Shown: piece by piece, positions 26,623-36,152 of the stretch
How positions within the stretch are numbered: position 1 is the first letter of the stretch
Layout: every line of letters begins with the position of its first letter
NCBI GenBank assembly: GCA_029203125.1
Contig: CP119317.1
Location: 186,001-250,000 of the forward strand
From: Candidatus Cohnella colombiensis
GTDB taxonomy: Bacteria; Bacillota; Bacilli; Paenibacillales; Paenibacillaceae
DNA: 64,000 bases
Direction: 5' to 3'
Position numbers and translations under genes: made by a program
Notes under the pieces: generated by a model
Told to the model about the DNA's origin: nothing
Seen by the model: the letters and a program-made list of their open reading frames with translations, nothing else
The model's database searches: none

Positions 26623-27483
26623 GTGAAGCGTAGAAATCGTTGGGTTTTTCTAGGGCTGATCCCCTTTGCGGTAATGGTTGTTGCCTTCCAGCTTGCTCCG
26701 ATTATTTCGATGCTGACCGGAAGTGTAAGTAAAGATAAAGGCGCAGGATTTACATTTCAATTTTATTCAAAAATATTAAATAGCCCGTTTTACTTGCAAG
26801 CGATTAAAAATAGTGTGCTAATCTCAGTGTTCTCTAGTGTAATTGGAATTGTGATCGGACTCGTTTGTGCGTACTCGATTACGCGATTCTCGCCCAAGGT
26901 GCGAGATCGCCTGTTAATGCTGTCTAATATGACTTCGAATTTTGCTGGTGTGCCGCTCGCCTTCGCCTACATTATTTTACTTGGAAGTAACGGGGTATTC
27001 ACCTTGCTATTCCAACAATGGGGCTGGAGTGTGTTCGCCGATTTCAACTTATATAGCTGGTCTGGACTTGTGCTAGTCTATGTTTATTTTCAAGTACCGC
27101 TTTCTATTTTGCTAGTCTACCCTTCATTCTACGGCATTCGGGAACAGTGGAAGGAAGCTGCTTCACTGCTCGGTGCGAGTAAGTGGCAGTTCTGGAGAAC
27201 GATTGGTATTCCTGTATTAATGCCTGCTGTGTACGGGACGCTCGGAATATTATTCGCAAATTCGATGGGTGCTTATGCGACCGCTTATGCGTTAGTCGGT
27301 GGCAACTACAATCTACTCGCTATACGAATTGGCTCGCTTGTGACAGGGGACGTCGTCAATCAGCCACAACTGGGGAATGCGCTGGCAGTTATATTAGGGC
27401 TGTCGACGTTGCTCGCGGTATTCCTTAATCACAAGATGACGAAGCGTTCGCGAATGCTGCAAGCTGTGAAGGAGGCGAGCTAA
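26623..27483 (+). CDS. ABC importer permease 1
   Basis: The 286-residue protein has six membrane helices and the permease coupling motif EAASLLGASKWQFWRTIGIPVLMP. It belongs to the PotB/PhnU-like binding-protein-dependent permeases. GTG 26623 follows AGAGGAGAG. It is two bases from the second permease. Confidence 0.92.
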   Translation: MKRRNRWVFLGLIPFAVMVVAFQLAPIISMLTGSVSKDKGAGFTFQFYSKILNSPFYLQAIKNSVLISVFSSVIGIVIGLVCAYSITRFSPKVRDRLLMLSNMTSNFAGVPLAFAYIILLGSNGVFTLLFQQWGWSVFADFNLYSWSGLVLVYVYFQVPLSILLVYPSFYGIREQWKEAASLLGASKWQFWRTIGIPVLMPAVYGTLGILFANSMGAYATAYALVGGNYNLLAIRIGSLVTGDVVNQPQLGNALAVILGLSTLLAVFLNHKMTKRSRMLQAVKEAS

Positions 27484-27484
27484 C

Positions 27485-28294
27485 ATGGTTCATCCGGGAA
27501 AAAAGGCAGGTTGGGGCCATCGCTCGTTCATGCTGGTGCTCATGATTTATTTGCTGCTTCCGCTAATAGCGACAAGTATTTATGCGTTTGCAAGGGAATG
27601 GCAGACGACGCTGCTTCCAGAGAAGTGGACATTGGATTGGTTTCGCATGATGTTTGAGGATGTACGTTTTCTGGATGCCCTATGGACCTCGTTGTATCTG
27701 TGCTCGATTAGCGTTGCGCTGAGCTTAGTCGTTATGCTGCCTACGGTATTCATCATTTCAGTATATTTGCCAAAGTGGGAGTCGTTTATGAAGGGGATTG
27801 TTGTCCTTCCTTATGCGGTACCTGGTGTTGTGGCGGCAGTCGGACTCATTCGCGCCTACTCTAGTGGACCGATTAACATCGCGGGTACGGCGTACATTTT
27901 GATTGGGGCATATTTTATTGTCGTTCTACCCTATATGTATCAAGGTATCCGCAATAGTCTGCTTACCGTATCTGCAGTCGAATTGTTAAATTCAGCGGAG
28001 ATCTTAGGAGCTAGTCGAAAAAAAGCATTCGTGAGCGTTGTGTTACCGAACATCTGGCCTGGGGTCATTGTGTCTACGTTATTGTCGTTCTCCGTGCTTT
28101 TCGGTGAGTTTGTGTTAACGAATATGCTCGTAGGAGGTCATCTGAAAACGATCCAAGTGTATCTCTACCAACGTGTAGGCGAAAGCGGACATTTGGCCAG
28201 TGCGATCGCGATTACGTACTTCGTCTTCATCCTTGCGCTATCTATGGTACTCATGATGCTTGGCAAAAAAATGAACAGGGGGACTCATGGATGA
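27485..28294 (+). CDS. ABC importer permease 2
   Basis: The 269-residue partner permease (PotC/PhnV-like) has six helices and the coupling motif NSAEILGASRKKAFVSVVLPNIWPG. ATG 27485 starts two bases after permease 1, and its stop overlaps the start of the ATPase gene by four bases. Confidence 0.92.
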   Translation: MVHPGKKAGWGHRSFMLVLMIYLLLPLIATSIYAFAREWQTTLLPEKWTLDWFRMMFEDVRFLDALWTSLYLCSISVALSLVVMLPTVFIISVYLPKWESFMKGIVVLPYAVPGVVAAVGLIRAYSSGPINIAGTAYILIGAYFIVVLPYMYQGIRNSLLTVSAVELLNSAEILGASRKKAFVSVVLPNIWPGVIVSTLLSFSVLFGEFVLTNMLVGGHLKTIQVYLYQRVGESGHLASAIAITYFVFILALSMVLMMLGKKMNRGTHG

Positions 28295-29334
28295 ATACGT
28301 ACTTGAAGCTACAGGACATTCAGAAGCGGTTCGGAGGAAATACGGTGCTGGACAATGTGAACCTGGATATCCGTGAAGGGGAGCTTGTAACGTTGCTTGG
28401 GCCTTCCGGTTGTGGGAAAAGCACGTTGCTGCGCTGTATTGCGGGATTGACGGAGCTTGATGGCGGGCATATTTGGCTAGAGGATAAAGATATTGTGAAC
28501 TTACCGCCACGCAGTCGTGAAATCGGAATGGTATTCCAATCCTATGCGCTTTTTCCCAACTTAACGGTTAGCGAAAATATCGAATATGGGATGAGGATGC
28601 GTGGTGCATCAATAGAAGAGAGACGCAAGCGTTCGGATGAATTGCTTGCTCTCGTTGATCTGATAGAGAAGCGCAATGCGTATCCTCAACATCTGTCTGG
28701 CGGTCAGCAGCAACGGGTTGCACTTGCTCGCTCTTTGGCCGTACAGCCGAAGGTGCTGCTGCTTGATGAGCCGTTGAGTGCGCTAGATGCGAAGATCCGC
28801 AAAAATTTGCGATCTGAAATTCGTGACATTCAGAAGAAGTTCAATATGACGACGATTTTCGTTACCCATGATCAAGAAGAAGCGTTGACGCTGTCCGATC
28901 GGGTATGTCTCATGAATAAGGGGCGGATCGTGCAGCAAGGATCGCCAGAACAGCTTTACTCGACGCCGCAAACAGAATTTGTGGCGAGATTTATGGGGAG
29001 CTACAATGTGCTGACACGTGATCAAGTGTTGCGTTTATTCAAGGAAGTGGATAGTGGAGCTGATAGCTTCGCAATCAGGCCTGAAGCTCTTGTTGTGGTG
29101 GGCGAGAATGCTCGTCAAGATGCGGATCTTGTGGGCAAACGAATCGTTGAGGGTAAAGTGACTTCGGTAACAATCCTCGGAAACATAGTCCGCTATGCAG
29201 TGGAAGCAGCAGGTATAAGCTTGACCGTTGATGCGCTAAACCATGGTCGTTCCCTGCGGGTAAGAGAGCAGAGCACTGTCAGCTTAGCGCTCGATCATAC
29301 CCAATTGCTGCAGCTAGAGAAAGAAGGGGCATAA
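28291..29334 (+). CDS. ABC importer ATP-binding protein (PotA/FbpC-like)
   Basis: The 347-residue ATPase has Walker A GPSGCGKST, Q-loop MVFQSYALFPN, signature LSGGQQQRVALARSLA, Walker B VLLLDEPLSALD and switch His FVTHDQEEAL. A C-terminal TOBE-like regulatory region starts at about residue 240. It energises the two upstream permeases. Confidence 0.95.
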   Translation: MNTYLKLQDIQKRFGGNTVLDNVNLDIREGELVTLLGPSGCGKSTLLRCIAGLTELDGGHIWLEDKDIVNLPPRSREIGMVFQSYALFPNLTVSENIEYGMRMRGASIEERRKRSDELLALVDLIEKRNAYPQHLSGGQQQRVALARSLAVQPKVLLLDEPLSALDAKIRKNLRSEIRDIQKKFNMTTIFVTHDQEEALTLSDRVCLMNKGRIVQQGSPEQLYSTPQTEFVARFMGSYNVLTRDQVLRLFKEVDSGADSFAIRPEALVVVGENARQDADLVGKRIVEGKVTSVTILGNIVRYAVEAAGISLTVDALNHGRSLRVREQSTVSLALDHTQLLQLEKEGA

Positions 29335-29337
29335 TCG

Positions 29338-30123
29338 GTGTCTGTCTCATCTGAGGAACGCAAACGGGTTATTTTAGACCAGCTTAAGGTAGAAGGGCAA
29401 GTGAAGGTGCCTGATTTGTCTGTACGATTTACCGTATCTGAGGAAACGGTGCGTCGAGATCTGATGTTATTAGAGAAGGAAGGCTTAGCGAAGAGGGTCT
29501 ATGGCGGGGCTGTGTCGGTTAAACCAACGAGCTTTGAGCCTCCGTACCTCCAGCGTCAGAAGGTGAAAATGGATGAAAAAGCACGGATTGGGCGCACCGC
29601 AGCGAAGCTCATTGAATCAGGTGATACGATAGCCATAGATGTAGGAACGACGACATTAGAGCTTGCGAAGGCGATTGCGGGACAAGAAAGATTGACGATA
29701 TTAACGAATTCTCTCGCCGTAGCATACCATCTCATGGAGTCGCTCAACAGCGGGCGATTTTCCGGAAAAATCATCGTTATAGGAGGAGAACTGAACCCCG
29801 AGCAGCAATCGTTGTCAGGCACGATTAGTGAGCATACGATGTCACAATTTCGAATTGACAAAGCTTTTATCTCCATTGGGGGGCTCTCGCTTAAGCGGGG
29901 GATCAGCGATTATGACTTGAACGAGACGAGCATGTCGCGACGGATGGTCGAGGCAGCATTTCAGACGATTGTATTGGCTGATAAGTCTAAGTTCGATAAA
30001 GAAGCATTTGTAGAGATTGTGCCACTGCGCCAAGTTCATACGATCGTTAGTGACATAGCTCCGCCTAAGGAATGGATGCAAACGCTGAGAAGTCTTCGAT
30101 TAGAATGGATAGAATCTGAATGA
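29338..30123 (+). CDS. DeoR/GlpR-family transcriptional regulator
   Basis: The 261-residue protein has an N-terminal DeoR winged helix (VPDLSVRFTVSEETVRRDLMLLEKEGLAKRV split over residues 22-52, then GGAV). The C-terminal sugar-phosphate-isomerase-like ligand domain carries DVGTTTLELAKAI and ILTNSL. Such regulators usually sense phosphorylated metabolites. GTG 29338 lies three bases after the ATPase gene. It probably represses this operon. Confidence 0.92.
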   Translation: MSVSSEERKRVILDQLKVEGQVKVPDLSVRFTVSEETVRRDLMLLEKEGLAKRVYGGAVSVKPTSFEPPYLQRQKVKMDEKARIGRTAAKLIESGDTIAIDVGTTTLELAKAIAGQERLTILTNSLAVAYHLMESLNSGRFSGKIIVIGGELNPEQQSLSGTISEHTMSQFRIDKAFISIGGLSLKRGISDYDLNETSMSRRMVEAAFQTIVLADKSKFDKEAFVEIVPLRQVHTIVSDIAPPKEWMQTLRSLRLEWIESE

Positions 30124-30138
30124 TCGGGGGAAAGTTAC

Positions 30139-30963
30139 ATGGCACAAAATGAAGCAAAGCTCGTCGTTGTCGTATTAGACGGATTGAGATATGATGCTGC
30201 GCGTAAATATTTGGGATATATGGAGCATCTCGTTGAGCAAGGTGAAGTAACCTGTTATCAGGTGATGTCGGAATTGCCGAGTCTGTCTCGACCGCTCTAT
30301 GAAGTGCTGCTAACCGGAACGCCAGTTGTACGAAATGGTATAACTGCCAATCATATTGCTAGACTGAGCTATGAGAAAAGTGTATTTCATATCGCTAAAG
30401 AAGCGGGATTAAGAACGGCTGCAGCGGCGTATCATTGGGTGAGTGAGCTGTACAATCGTGCACCGTTCAATCTCGCTCTTGATCGTCATCAGCATGATGA
30501 GAGTATGCCGATTCAGCATGGGGTATTTTACTTTGAAGACCATTATCCAGATAGCCATCTATTTATTGATGCAGAATATTTACGGACAACATACGATCCT
30601 CATTTTCTATATATTCACTCTATGAATATTGATGATATGGGCCACAAGCATGGGGGAGAAAGTAAACAGTATGAAGGCTCTGTACGTGTAGTAGATGGAG
30701 TGCTCGCTGCACTCGTTCCACTCTGGCGGTCGCAGGGATATGATGTTATCGTCACGTCTGATCATGGGATGAATGCGATGGGTCAGCACGGAGGGACTGA
30801 CAATGCGGAGCGTCATGTGCCACTCTATGTATTTGGGAAACTGCCGGCTGGACTTGATCAGCACGAGGGGTCGGGGATTCCGCAGCTCAATTTGGCTCCG
30901 CTCATGTGTCATTATCTTGGAATCGAACCTTCGGAAGCAATGAATAAATGGACTACACGATAA
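30139..30963 (+). CDS. Nucleotide pyrophosphatase/phosphodiesterase-like alkaline phosphatase superfamily enzyme
   Basis: The 274-residue protein has the metal-binding pattern of the alkaline phosphatase superfamily: D14 in VVVLDGLRYD, a Ser-rich nucleophile segment ELPSLSRPLYE, NIDDMGHKHG, VTSDHGMN and a distal His in ERHVPLYVFG. It would hydrolyse a phosphodiester or phosphonate ester in the cytoplasm, since no signal peptide is present. It lies in the ABC/DeoR operon, 15 bases after the regulator and 15 before the PHP gene. The true substrate is unknown. Confidence 0.85.
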   Translation: MAQNEAKLVVVVLDGLRYDAARKYLGYMEHLVEQGEVTCYQVMSELPSLSRPLYEVLLTGTPVVRNGITANHIARLSYEKSVFHIAKEAGLRTAAAAYHWVSELYNRAPFNLALDRHQHDESMPIQHGVFYFEDHYPDSHLFIDAEYLRTTYDPHFLYIHSMNIDDMGHKHGGESKQYEGSVRVVDGVLAALVPLWRSQGYDVIVTSDHGMNAMGQHGGTDNAERHVPLYVFGKLPAGLDQHEGSGIPQLNLAPLMCHYLGIEPSEAMNKWTTR

Positions 30964-30978
30964 GGGGGAGTGTGACGC

Positions 30979-31977
30979 ATGAAGGTTGATATGCATTTTC
31001 ATCTAGAGGAAGGCCCCTATTCGTTGCGATGGTTGTCGCGCACGCTTCAGGCACTGTCGGTCACTGATCCAAAGCCGAATGGTTCACTCGGTCATCATAC
31101 ATTGCAATTCACTGAAGAAATGACAGAATTACTGGCTAATCGAATGCAGCAAGGCTGCTTTAACGAGCAGTGGTTGGATCGGTATTTGACAACTGGACGC
31201 GAACGGGGCATTGAAGCGTTCGGTGTCGTCGATCACCTCTATCGATTTCGTGAATGTAGAGCCTATTACGAGAAACATATGCTGTTGGATGACAGCCCTG
31301 TTGGTCAACTGCAAAGAACGTGGCTCGATCAGGTGTGCGTTGCTTCGCTCGAAGACTTTGTTGGCTTCGTGAAAGAAGCGAAGAAGACGCGACCAGAGCT
31401 CTCTTTGGGGATCGAGGCGGATTTCTTCCCTGGTGGGGAGGAGGAACTGCGAGTAATTTTGGAAGAACACGATTGGGACTATGTTATCGGATCGGTTCAT
31501 TTCTTGGACGATTGGGGCTTCGATAATCCTGTCACTAAGAGTGAATTCGAGGGTATGGACCCGCTAGCCTCTTATGCACGCTACTATGAATTGCTGCGAC
31601 AAGCCTGCGTGTCCGGATTATTTGATCTGATTGCCCATCCAGACAATCTGAAAGTATTCGGGTTCCGCCCGGCTGATGAGAGCGAATTGCTCCCCTACTA
31701 CCGGATGATTGCCGAAACGATGATTCAATGCGATGTGATAACGGAAATTAACACAGGTCTCGCCTACCGCTTTCCAATCGCTGAGAGTTGCCCGAGCCCT
31801 TTGATGCTGTCGGTTATGGCTGAGTACGGCGTGCCACTAACGCTATCATCGGACGCGCACTTCCCAGACGATATTGGAACGATGCTGGATGAGGCTAAGG
31901 CTACTGCTGCGGGGTTAGGATATAAGGAACTAACAGTATTCAAGGATGGTAAGCGGGTTCAGGTTCCGATCGAATAA
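30979..31977 (+). CDS. PHP-domain phosphoesterase (histidinol-phosphatase-like)
   Basis: The 332-residue protein has the PHP metal sites in order: HFH in VDMHFHLEEGPYS, GVVDHLYRF, GIEADFFPG, VIGSVHFLDDWG, IAHPDNLKVFG and SSDAHFPDDIG. These fit a trinuclear metallophosphatase of the HisJ/HisK type. In this operon it more likely removes phosphate from the imported or processed substrate than acts in histidine synthesis. It is the last gene of the operon; no terminator hairpin is obvious right after it. Confidence 0.88.
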   Translation: MKVDMHFHLEEGPYSLRWLSRTLQALSVTDPKPNGSLGHHTLQFTEEMTELLANRMQQGCFNEQWLDRYLTTGRERGIEAFGVVDHLYRFRECRAYYEKHMLLDDSPVGQLQRTWLDQVCVASLEDFVGFVKEAKKTRPELSLGIEADFFPGGEEELRVILEEHDWDYVIGSVHFLDDWGFDNPVTKSEFEGMDPLASYARYYELLRQACVSGLFDLIAHPDNLKVFGFRPADESELLPYYRMIAETMIQCDVITEINTGLAYRFPIAESCPSPLMLSVMAEYGVPLTLSSDAHFPDDIGTMLDEAKATAAGLGYKELTVFKDGKRVQVPIE

Positions 31978-32200
31978 ATGCATGCGAAAGGGACATGTGT
32001 AGGTAGTGTACGTATAAGCGCATGCGAATATATTGATTGAAAGAAGGCCCCTGACCAAATTGCATGGTTGGATGGGGGCTTCGTATGTGTCAGGGAGTGA
32101 TACATTTTTGCTGGCAGTGGTCATAGGATCGCGCTGTAACAGATCTCGGGTGTTAACTAACTATCATTTGTTCAAGTGGGCTCACAGGTTAGACATCGAT

Positions 32201-32378
32201 CGGACATGAGGGACGCTATTTGTAGATTTTCGTGGGGTTTTGGTTATTGATCGGACATGAGAGCCGTTATTTGTGCTTTTGGACGCTGAAATCAGCTAGA
32301 TTGGTGCAAATAAGGTCCCCTGTGTCCGCAAGTTTCGTAAATGTGCTCAAATGGGCGAAATAAGGGATCTCATGTCCG
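32201..32378. repeat. Two direct and two inverted copies of a 22-bp intergenic repeat
   Basis: Copies related to CGGACATGAGRGNCSYTATTTG occur on the plus strand at about 32201 and 32252, and on the minus strand at about 32307-32328 and 32357-32378. The block could fold into one large hairpin. It occupies the centre of a 600-base gene-free stretch (31978-32575) and looks like a REP/MITE-type element. The flanking bases 31978-32200 hold no recognisable gene. Confidence 0.75.
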
Positions 32379-32476
32379 CTACGATGAAATGCACGCTTTA
32401 CTTAGGACCATCTTAAGAACCTCAAGGTATTTATACGCAGGGTGGAAATGCCTCAATGTTAATGAGAAAGGGATTT

Positions 32477-32538
32477 TTGTATACCTTGTTGAATCAATGA
32501 TATAGTAACCGACTTGTGTACTATCATGTATGACAAGT
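32477..32538 (+). promoter_or_regulatory. Promoter with operator-like palindrome ahead of the Nudix-helicase pair
   Basis: TTGTAT at 32477 and TATAGT at 32501 are spaced 18 bases. The inverted repeat ACTTGT-G-TAC...GTA-TG-ACAAGT spans 32512-32538, where transcription would start, so it could be a repressor site. A second pair, CAAGGTAT at 32423 and ATACCTTG at 32481, flanks the -35 region. Confidence 0.45.
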
Positions 32539-32575
32539 ATTATTAAGCTAATACAATTATTCTGCGGAGGATAGG

Positions 32576-32989
32576 ATGAAAAAGAATATATATGTTGTTG
32601 GAGCTGTAATTATTCAGGATGGTAAAATCCTTTGTGCTCAAAGAGGGGCAAATCAGAGTTTGGCGCTAAAATGGGAATTTCCTGGTGGAAAGATTGAGGC
32701 TGGGGAGTCTCCACAAGAGGCATTACAGCGAGAAATTCAAGAAGAGATGGAATGTCAGGTTGAGATTGGTGAACAAGTGGAACATACTTCATATGAGTAT
32801 GACTTTGGTGTGGTCCATTTAACTACATTTTATTGCGAACTCATTTATGGAACCCCAGTGTTAAATGAACATGCAGCAATTAAATGGCTACATCCATCTG
32901 AGTTGGACTCACTTGATTGGGCTCCTGCGGACATACCTGCTATTCAATCGATCATGAAGCAGGACTACGAGAACGTAACTAACAAATAA
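32576..32989 (+). CDS. Nudix hydrolase, MutT/CTP pyrophosphohydrolase type
   Basis: The 137-residue protein has a complete Nudix box, GX5EX7REUXEE (G38 to E57, GGKIEAGESPQEALQREI). It also has the MutT-like N-terminus VVGAVIIQDGKILCAQR and WLHPSELDSLDWAPAD near the C-terminus. It should hydrolyse oxidised or non-canonical nucleoside triphosphates. ATG follows GCGGAGGATAG. It precedes a PLD-helicase gene by 95 bases with a weak terminator between; the two may form a module. Confidence 0.93.
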   Translation: MKKNIYVVGAVIIQDGKILCAQRGANQSLALKWEFPGGKIEAGESPQEALQREIQEEMECQVEIGEQVEHTSYEYDFGVVHLTTFYCELIYGTPVLNEHAAIKWLHPSELDSLDWAPADIPAIQSIMKQDYENVTNK

Positions 32990-33002
32990 GACTACCTTAA
33001 AT

Positions 33003-33036
33003 TGACTGTCTGCAGTATGCGGATGGTCTTTTTTAC
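33003..33036 (+). terminator. Imperfect terminator after the Nudix gene
   Basis: GACTGTCTGCA and TGCGGATGGTC pair through several G-U pairs around GTA and are followed by TTTTTTA. It may only partly stop transcription into the helicase gene. Confidence 0.6.
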
Positions 33037-33084
33037 TATATTATTATATTAACTATTAATAGCATAAACATACTAATATTTGGG

Positions 33085-36003
33085 GTGAGCGACATTACTA
33101 CACCAACACCAAAGTACGTACAAGATGAACTTTCATTGAATAATTTGATTCCGCAGATCACAGATAAATCATTGAAGAATCCCCCTAAATTGCTGATAAA
33201 TAATCCTAAAACTAACGAGAATATCTTAACACCTATACTCGAAGAGTTATCTGACTGTCATTCCTTTATGTTTATAGTTGCATTCGTAACGGAGAGCGGA
33301 TTGGCAACGCTAAAATCCCATTTGCTTGATTTGAAACAGAAGGGAGTAGGTGGAAGGCTACTTACTTCTACTTACCTTTATTTTAATAATCCTAAAGTAT
33401 TCAGAGAATTATTGAAAATAGACAATGTAGAGGTGCGACTCTCCGATCTTAAAGGATTTCACTCTAAAGGGTATATCTTTATTAATGCAGTATCTCATTC
33501 ACTCATTATTGGAAGTGCGAACTTAACAGCTCAAGCATTGAAGGTTAACTATGAGTGGAATGTCAAATTCACTTTATACCCTGAAGTCGATCTGATGCGT
33601 CAATTTACAGAACAATATGAGGAGGTTTGGCGAGACGCCACTCCATTAAGTGAATCATGGATATCGAGCTATGAAGTTACCTATGTGAATTATTCGGCCA
33701 AGAAGATCATAACTGACGAATTAGCGACACTGGCTCTAGCACAAGGAGTACAGGTTGAACCTTCTCCGACAATTGAACCTAATCAAATGCAAATAGCTGC
33801 TCTACATAAGATTGATTTGATTCATCAGGCTAAGCAACCCAAGGCATTGATTATTTCAGCGACTGGTACTGGGAAAACATATTTATCTGCTTTTGATGTG
33901 AAAAGATTTAGTCCGAAGCGAATGTTATTTATAGCACATCGAGAACAAATATTGATAAAAGCAAAATTAGATTACATAAACATAATTGGTGGCTCGGATG
34001 GGGATTTTGGGATCTTATCTGGCTCGGATAAAGCAATACAAGCTAAATACTTATTCGCTACGATACAATCAATTTCCAAATCTGAAACGCTAGAGCTATT
34101 CAATCCTGAGGAATTTGACTATATCCTGATTGACGAAGTACATAAAGCTGGTGCCGAGTCGTATCTAAAGGTGATTGAGTATTTTAAACCTCAGTTTTTG
34201 ATGGGGATGACTGCAACACCAGAAAGAACAGATGAGTTCAACATATATCAACTATTTGATTACAATGTGGCTTATGAAATCAGACTACAGGAAGCTCTTG
34301 AAGAGGACATGCTATGTCCATTTCATTATTTTGGAGTTACAGATTTTGAATATAACGGACAGATCATTGATGATGCGACTGTGCTTGCCAAGCTAGTCAC
34401 AGAAGAACGTGTAGATCATATGATCGAGAAGATCGAATATTATGGGTTTTCTGGTGAAAAAGTAAAGGGTTTAATTTTCTGTAGTCGTAAAGAGGAAGCG
34501 ATAAAGTTATCTCATATGATGAATGCTAGAGGGTATCGTACTGTAGCTTTAACAGGTGAAGATGATGTTACACATAGAGAAACACAGATGCGAGATTTGG
34601 AAGAGGGTATCCTTGAATATATCATTACAGTAGACATCTTCAATGAAGGCATCGATATACCAAGTGTGAATCAAGTGGTCATGCTGAGGCAAACGCAGTC
34701 TAGTATTATTTTTATACAGCAATTAGGTCGTGGACTTAGAAAGCATGAGGCGAAGGAATATGTCACAATTATCGATTTTATTGGAAATTACAAGAATAAC
34801 TATTTGATACCAATCGCATTATCCGGGGACAAATCTTTAAACAAAGATAATATACGGAGAAGGATGAAGGACACAACGTATATTAAAGGGATATCTACGA
34901 TTAATTTCGAAGAGGTAGCGAAGGCTCAAATTTATAGATCCATTAACAATAGTAATTTAACAGAACTAAAAAAGCTAAGAGATGCTTACACTGAACTAAA
35001 GAACAGGATTGGTCGTGTTCCAAGTTTATATGATTTTATGTTGCATGATTCTATCGATCCGCTAGTTATTGTGAAAGCTTATGAAACCTACTATAAATTT
35101 TTGAAAAAGATTAAAGTCGAGGTTCTCGATTTGTCTGCATATGAAGAGAAAGTTTTAGCTATGCTATCCGCTGAAATATTACCTGGTAAAAGGAAACACG
35201 AAATCATTCTCTTAGAACTGCTGTTGAAGCAGAACGAGGTTTCATATGATCAATACCTTGAAGCGCTAAAACAATCTGGATGTAGGATAGATCAGGCCAC
35301 GCTAAGTTCTGTTCAGCGTGTATTGGACCTGTCATTTTTTGTTCTAGCGTATCGTCAAAAGTATGGAGATCAACCTATTTGTACACTAAAAGGCGAAAGT
35401 ACCTACTGCATCAATGAAGTGCTGCTACAAAAGCTAGAGGAGAATAGCTATTTTAGAGACATGGTACTCGACATTGTGAAATGTGCAATAGAAAAGTCTA
35501 ACCTATTTGATAGTGGGGTACCATTAACACTTTACCAGAAATATACACGCAAAGATGTTTGTAGACTCCTCAATTGGGACAGCGATGAAAGCTCGACTAT
35601 GTATGGTTATAAAACTAAACATAATACGTGTCCGATCTTTGTTACCTATCATAAAGAAGAAGCGATTGATTCTGGCATTAAATATGAAGACGAACTATTA
35701 TCGCCGCAGATTTTAAGGTGGTTTACCAGAAGAAATAGGACATTACATTCTGAAGAAGTAATGAAAATTGTTAATGCTTCAGAGGGGGGAGTCGATGTCC
35801 ATATTTTTGTAAAAAAAGATGACGATGAAGGTAGCGACTTCTATTACTTGGGTAGAGCGACTCCTGATCAGTCAACTGTCGGTGAGACTGTAATGGAAGG
35901 TAAAAATGGTAAGGAGGAACCAGTTGTCTTTATGAACATGATTATGGAATATGCAGTTGAAGCTAAACTTTATAACTATATAAAGTATGGGAATTTGAAT
36001 TGA
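33085..36003 (+). CDS. PLD-nuclease / SF2 helicase / DUF3427 fusion protein
   Basis: The 972-residue protein begins with a phospholipase-D-like domain with one HKD motif (H126xK128...S144xN146). An SF2 helicase core follows: motif I SATGTGKT (GTGK 261-264), motif II DEVH (350-353), motif III GMTATPERTDEF and motif VI QLGRGLRKHE. A helical region leads to a C-terminal DUF3427-like domain (about 800-965, ending VDVHIFVKKDDDEGSDFYYL). Such fusions are linked to DNA repair or anti-phage defence, not proven here. GTG 33085 has a weak ribosome binding site. The gene and its surroundings are AT-richer than neighbouring genes, suggesting transfer. Confidence 0.9.
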   Translation: MSDITTPTPKYVQDELSLNNLIPQITDKSLKNPPKLLINNPKTNENILTPILEELSDCHSFMFIVAFVTESGLATLKSHLLDLKQKGVGGRLLTSTYLYFNNPKVFRELLKIDNVEVRLSDLKGFHSKGYIFINAVSHSLIIGSANLTAQALKVNYEWNVKFTLYPEVDLMRQFTEQYEEVWRDATPLSESWISSYEVTYVNYSAKKIITDELATLALAQGVQVEPSPTIEPNQMQIAALHKIDLIHQAKQPKALIISATGTGKTYLSAFDVKRFSPKRMLFIAHREQILIKAKLDYINIIGGSDGDFGILSGSDKAIQAKYLFATIQSISKSETLELFNPEEFDYILIDEVHKAGAESYLKVIEYFKPQFLMGMTATPERTDEFNIYQLFDYNVAYEIRLQEALEEDMLCPFHYFGVTDFEYNGQIIDDATVLAKLVTEERVDHMIEKIEYYGFSGEKVKGLIFCSRKEEAIKLSHMMNARGYRTVALTGEDDVTHRETQMRDLEEGILEYIITVDIFNEGIDIPSVNQVVMLRQTQSSIIFIQQLGRGLRKHEAKEYVTIIDFIGNYKNNYLIPIALSGDKSLNKDNIRRRMKDTTYIKGISTINFEEVAKAQIYRSINNSNLTELKKLRDAYTELKNRIGRVPSLYDFMLHDSIDPLVIVKAYETYYKFLKKIKVEVLDLSAYEEKVLAMLSAEILPGKRKHEIILLELLLKQNEVSYDQYLEALKQSGCRIDQATLSSVQRVLDLSFFVLAYRQKYGDQPICTLKGESTYCINEVLLQKLEENSYFRDMVLDIVKCAIEKSNLFDSGVPLTLYQKYTRKDVCRLLNWDSDESSTMYGYKTKHNTCPIFVTYHKEEAIDSGIKYEDELLSPQILRWFTRRNRTLHSEEVMKIVNASEGGVDVHIFVKKDDDEGSDFYYLGRATPDQSTVGETVMEGKNGKEEPVVFMNMIMEYAVEAKLYNYIKYGNLN

Positions 36004-36152
36004 AGTAAACATCGGGTATGCAAATGACTGAAAATGCGAAACCAAAATATGCATATTGCTAGACAAAGCTCCTCCTGATAAAATAAAACTAAAGTCTCAG
36101 GAAATTATACCCAACCTTGATAAGGAGTTATGTGGAAAAGAGGAGGTCATGA

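Noticed and set aside
30979..31977. Histidine biosynthesis enzyme HisK
   Set aside because: Sequence fits the PHP family, but the operon contains an importer and a phosphodiesterase, not his genes, so a specific histidinol-phosphatase role is unsupported.
33085..36003. Mokosh type II anti-phage gene
   Set aside because: Mokosh II has an RNA-helicase-like core with a C-terminal PLD domain; here the PLD is N-terminal and the C-terminus is DUF3427, so the name is not justified.
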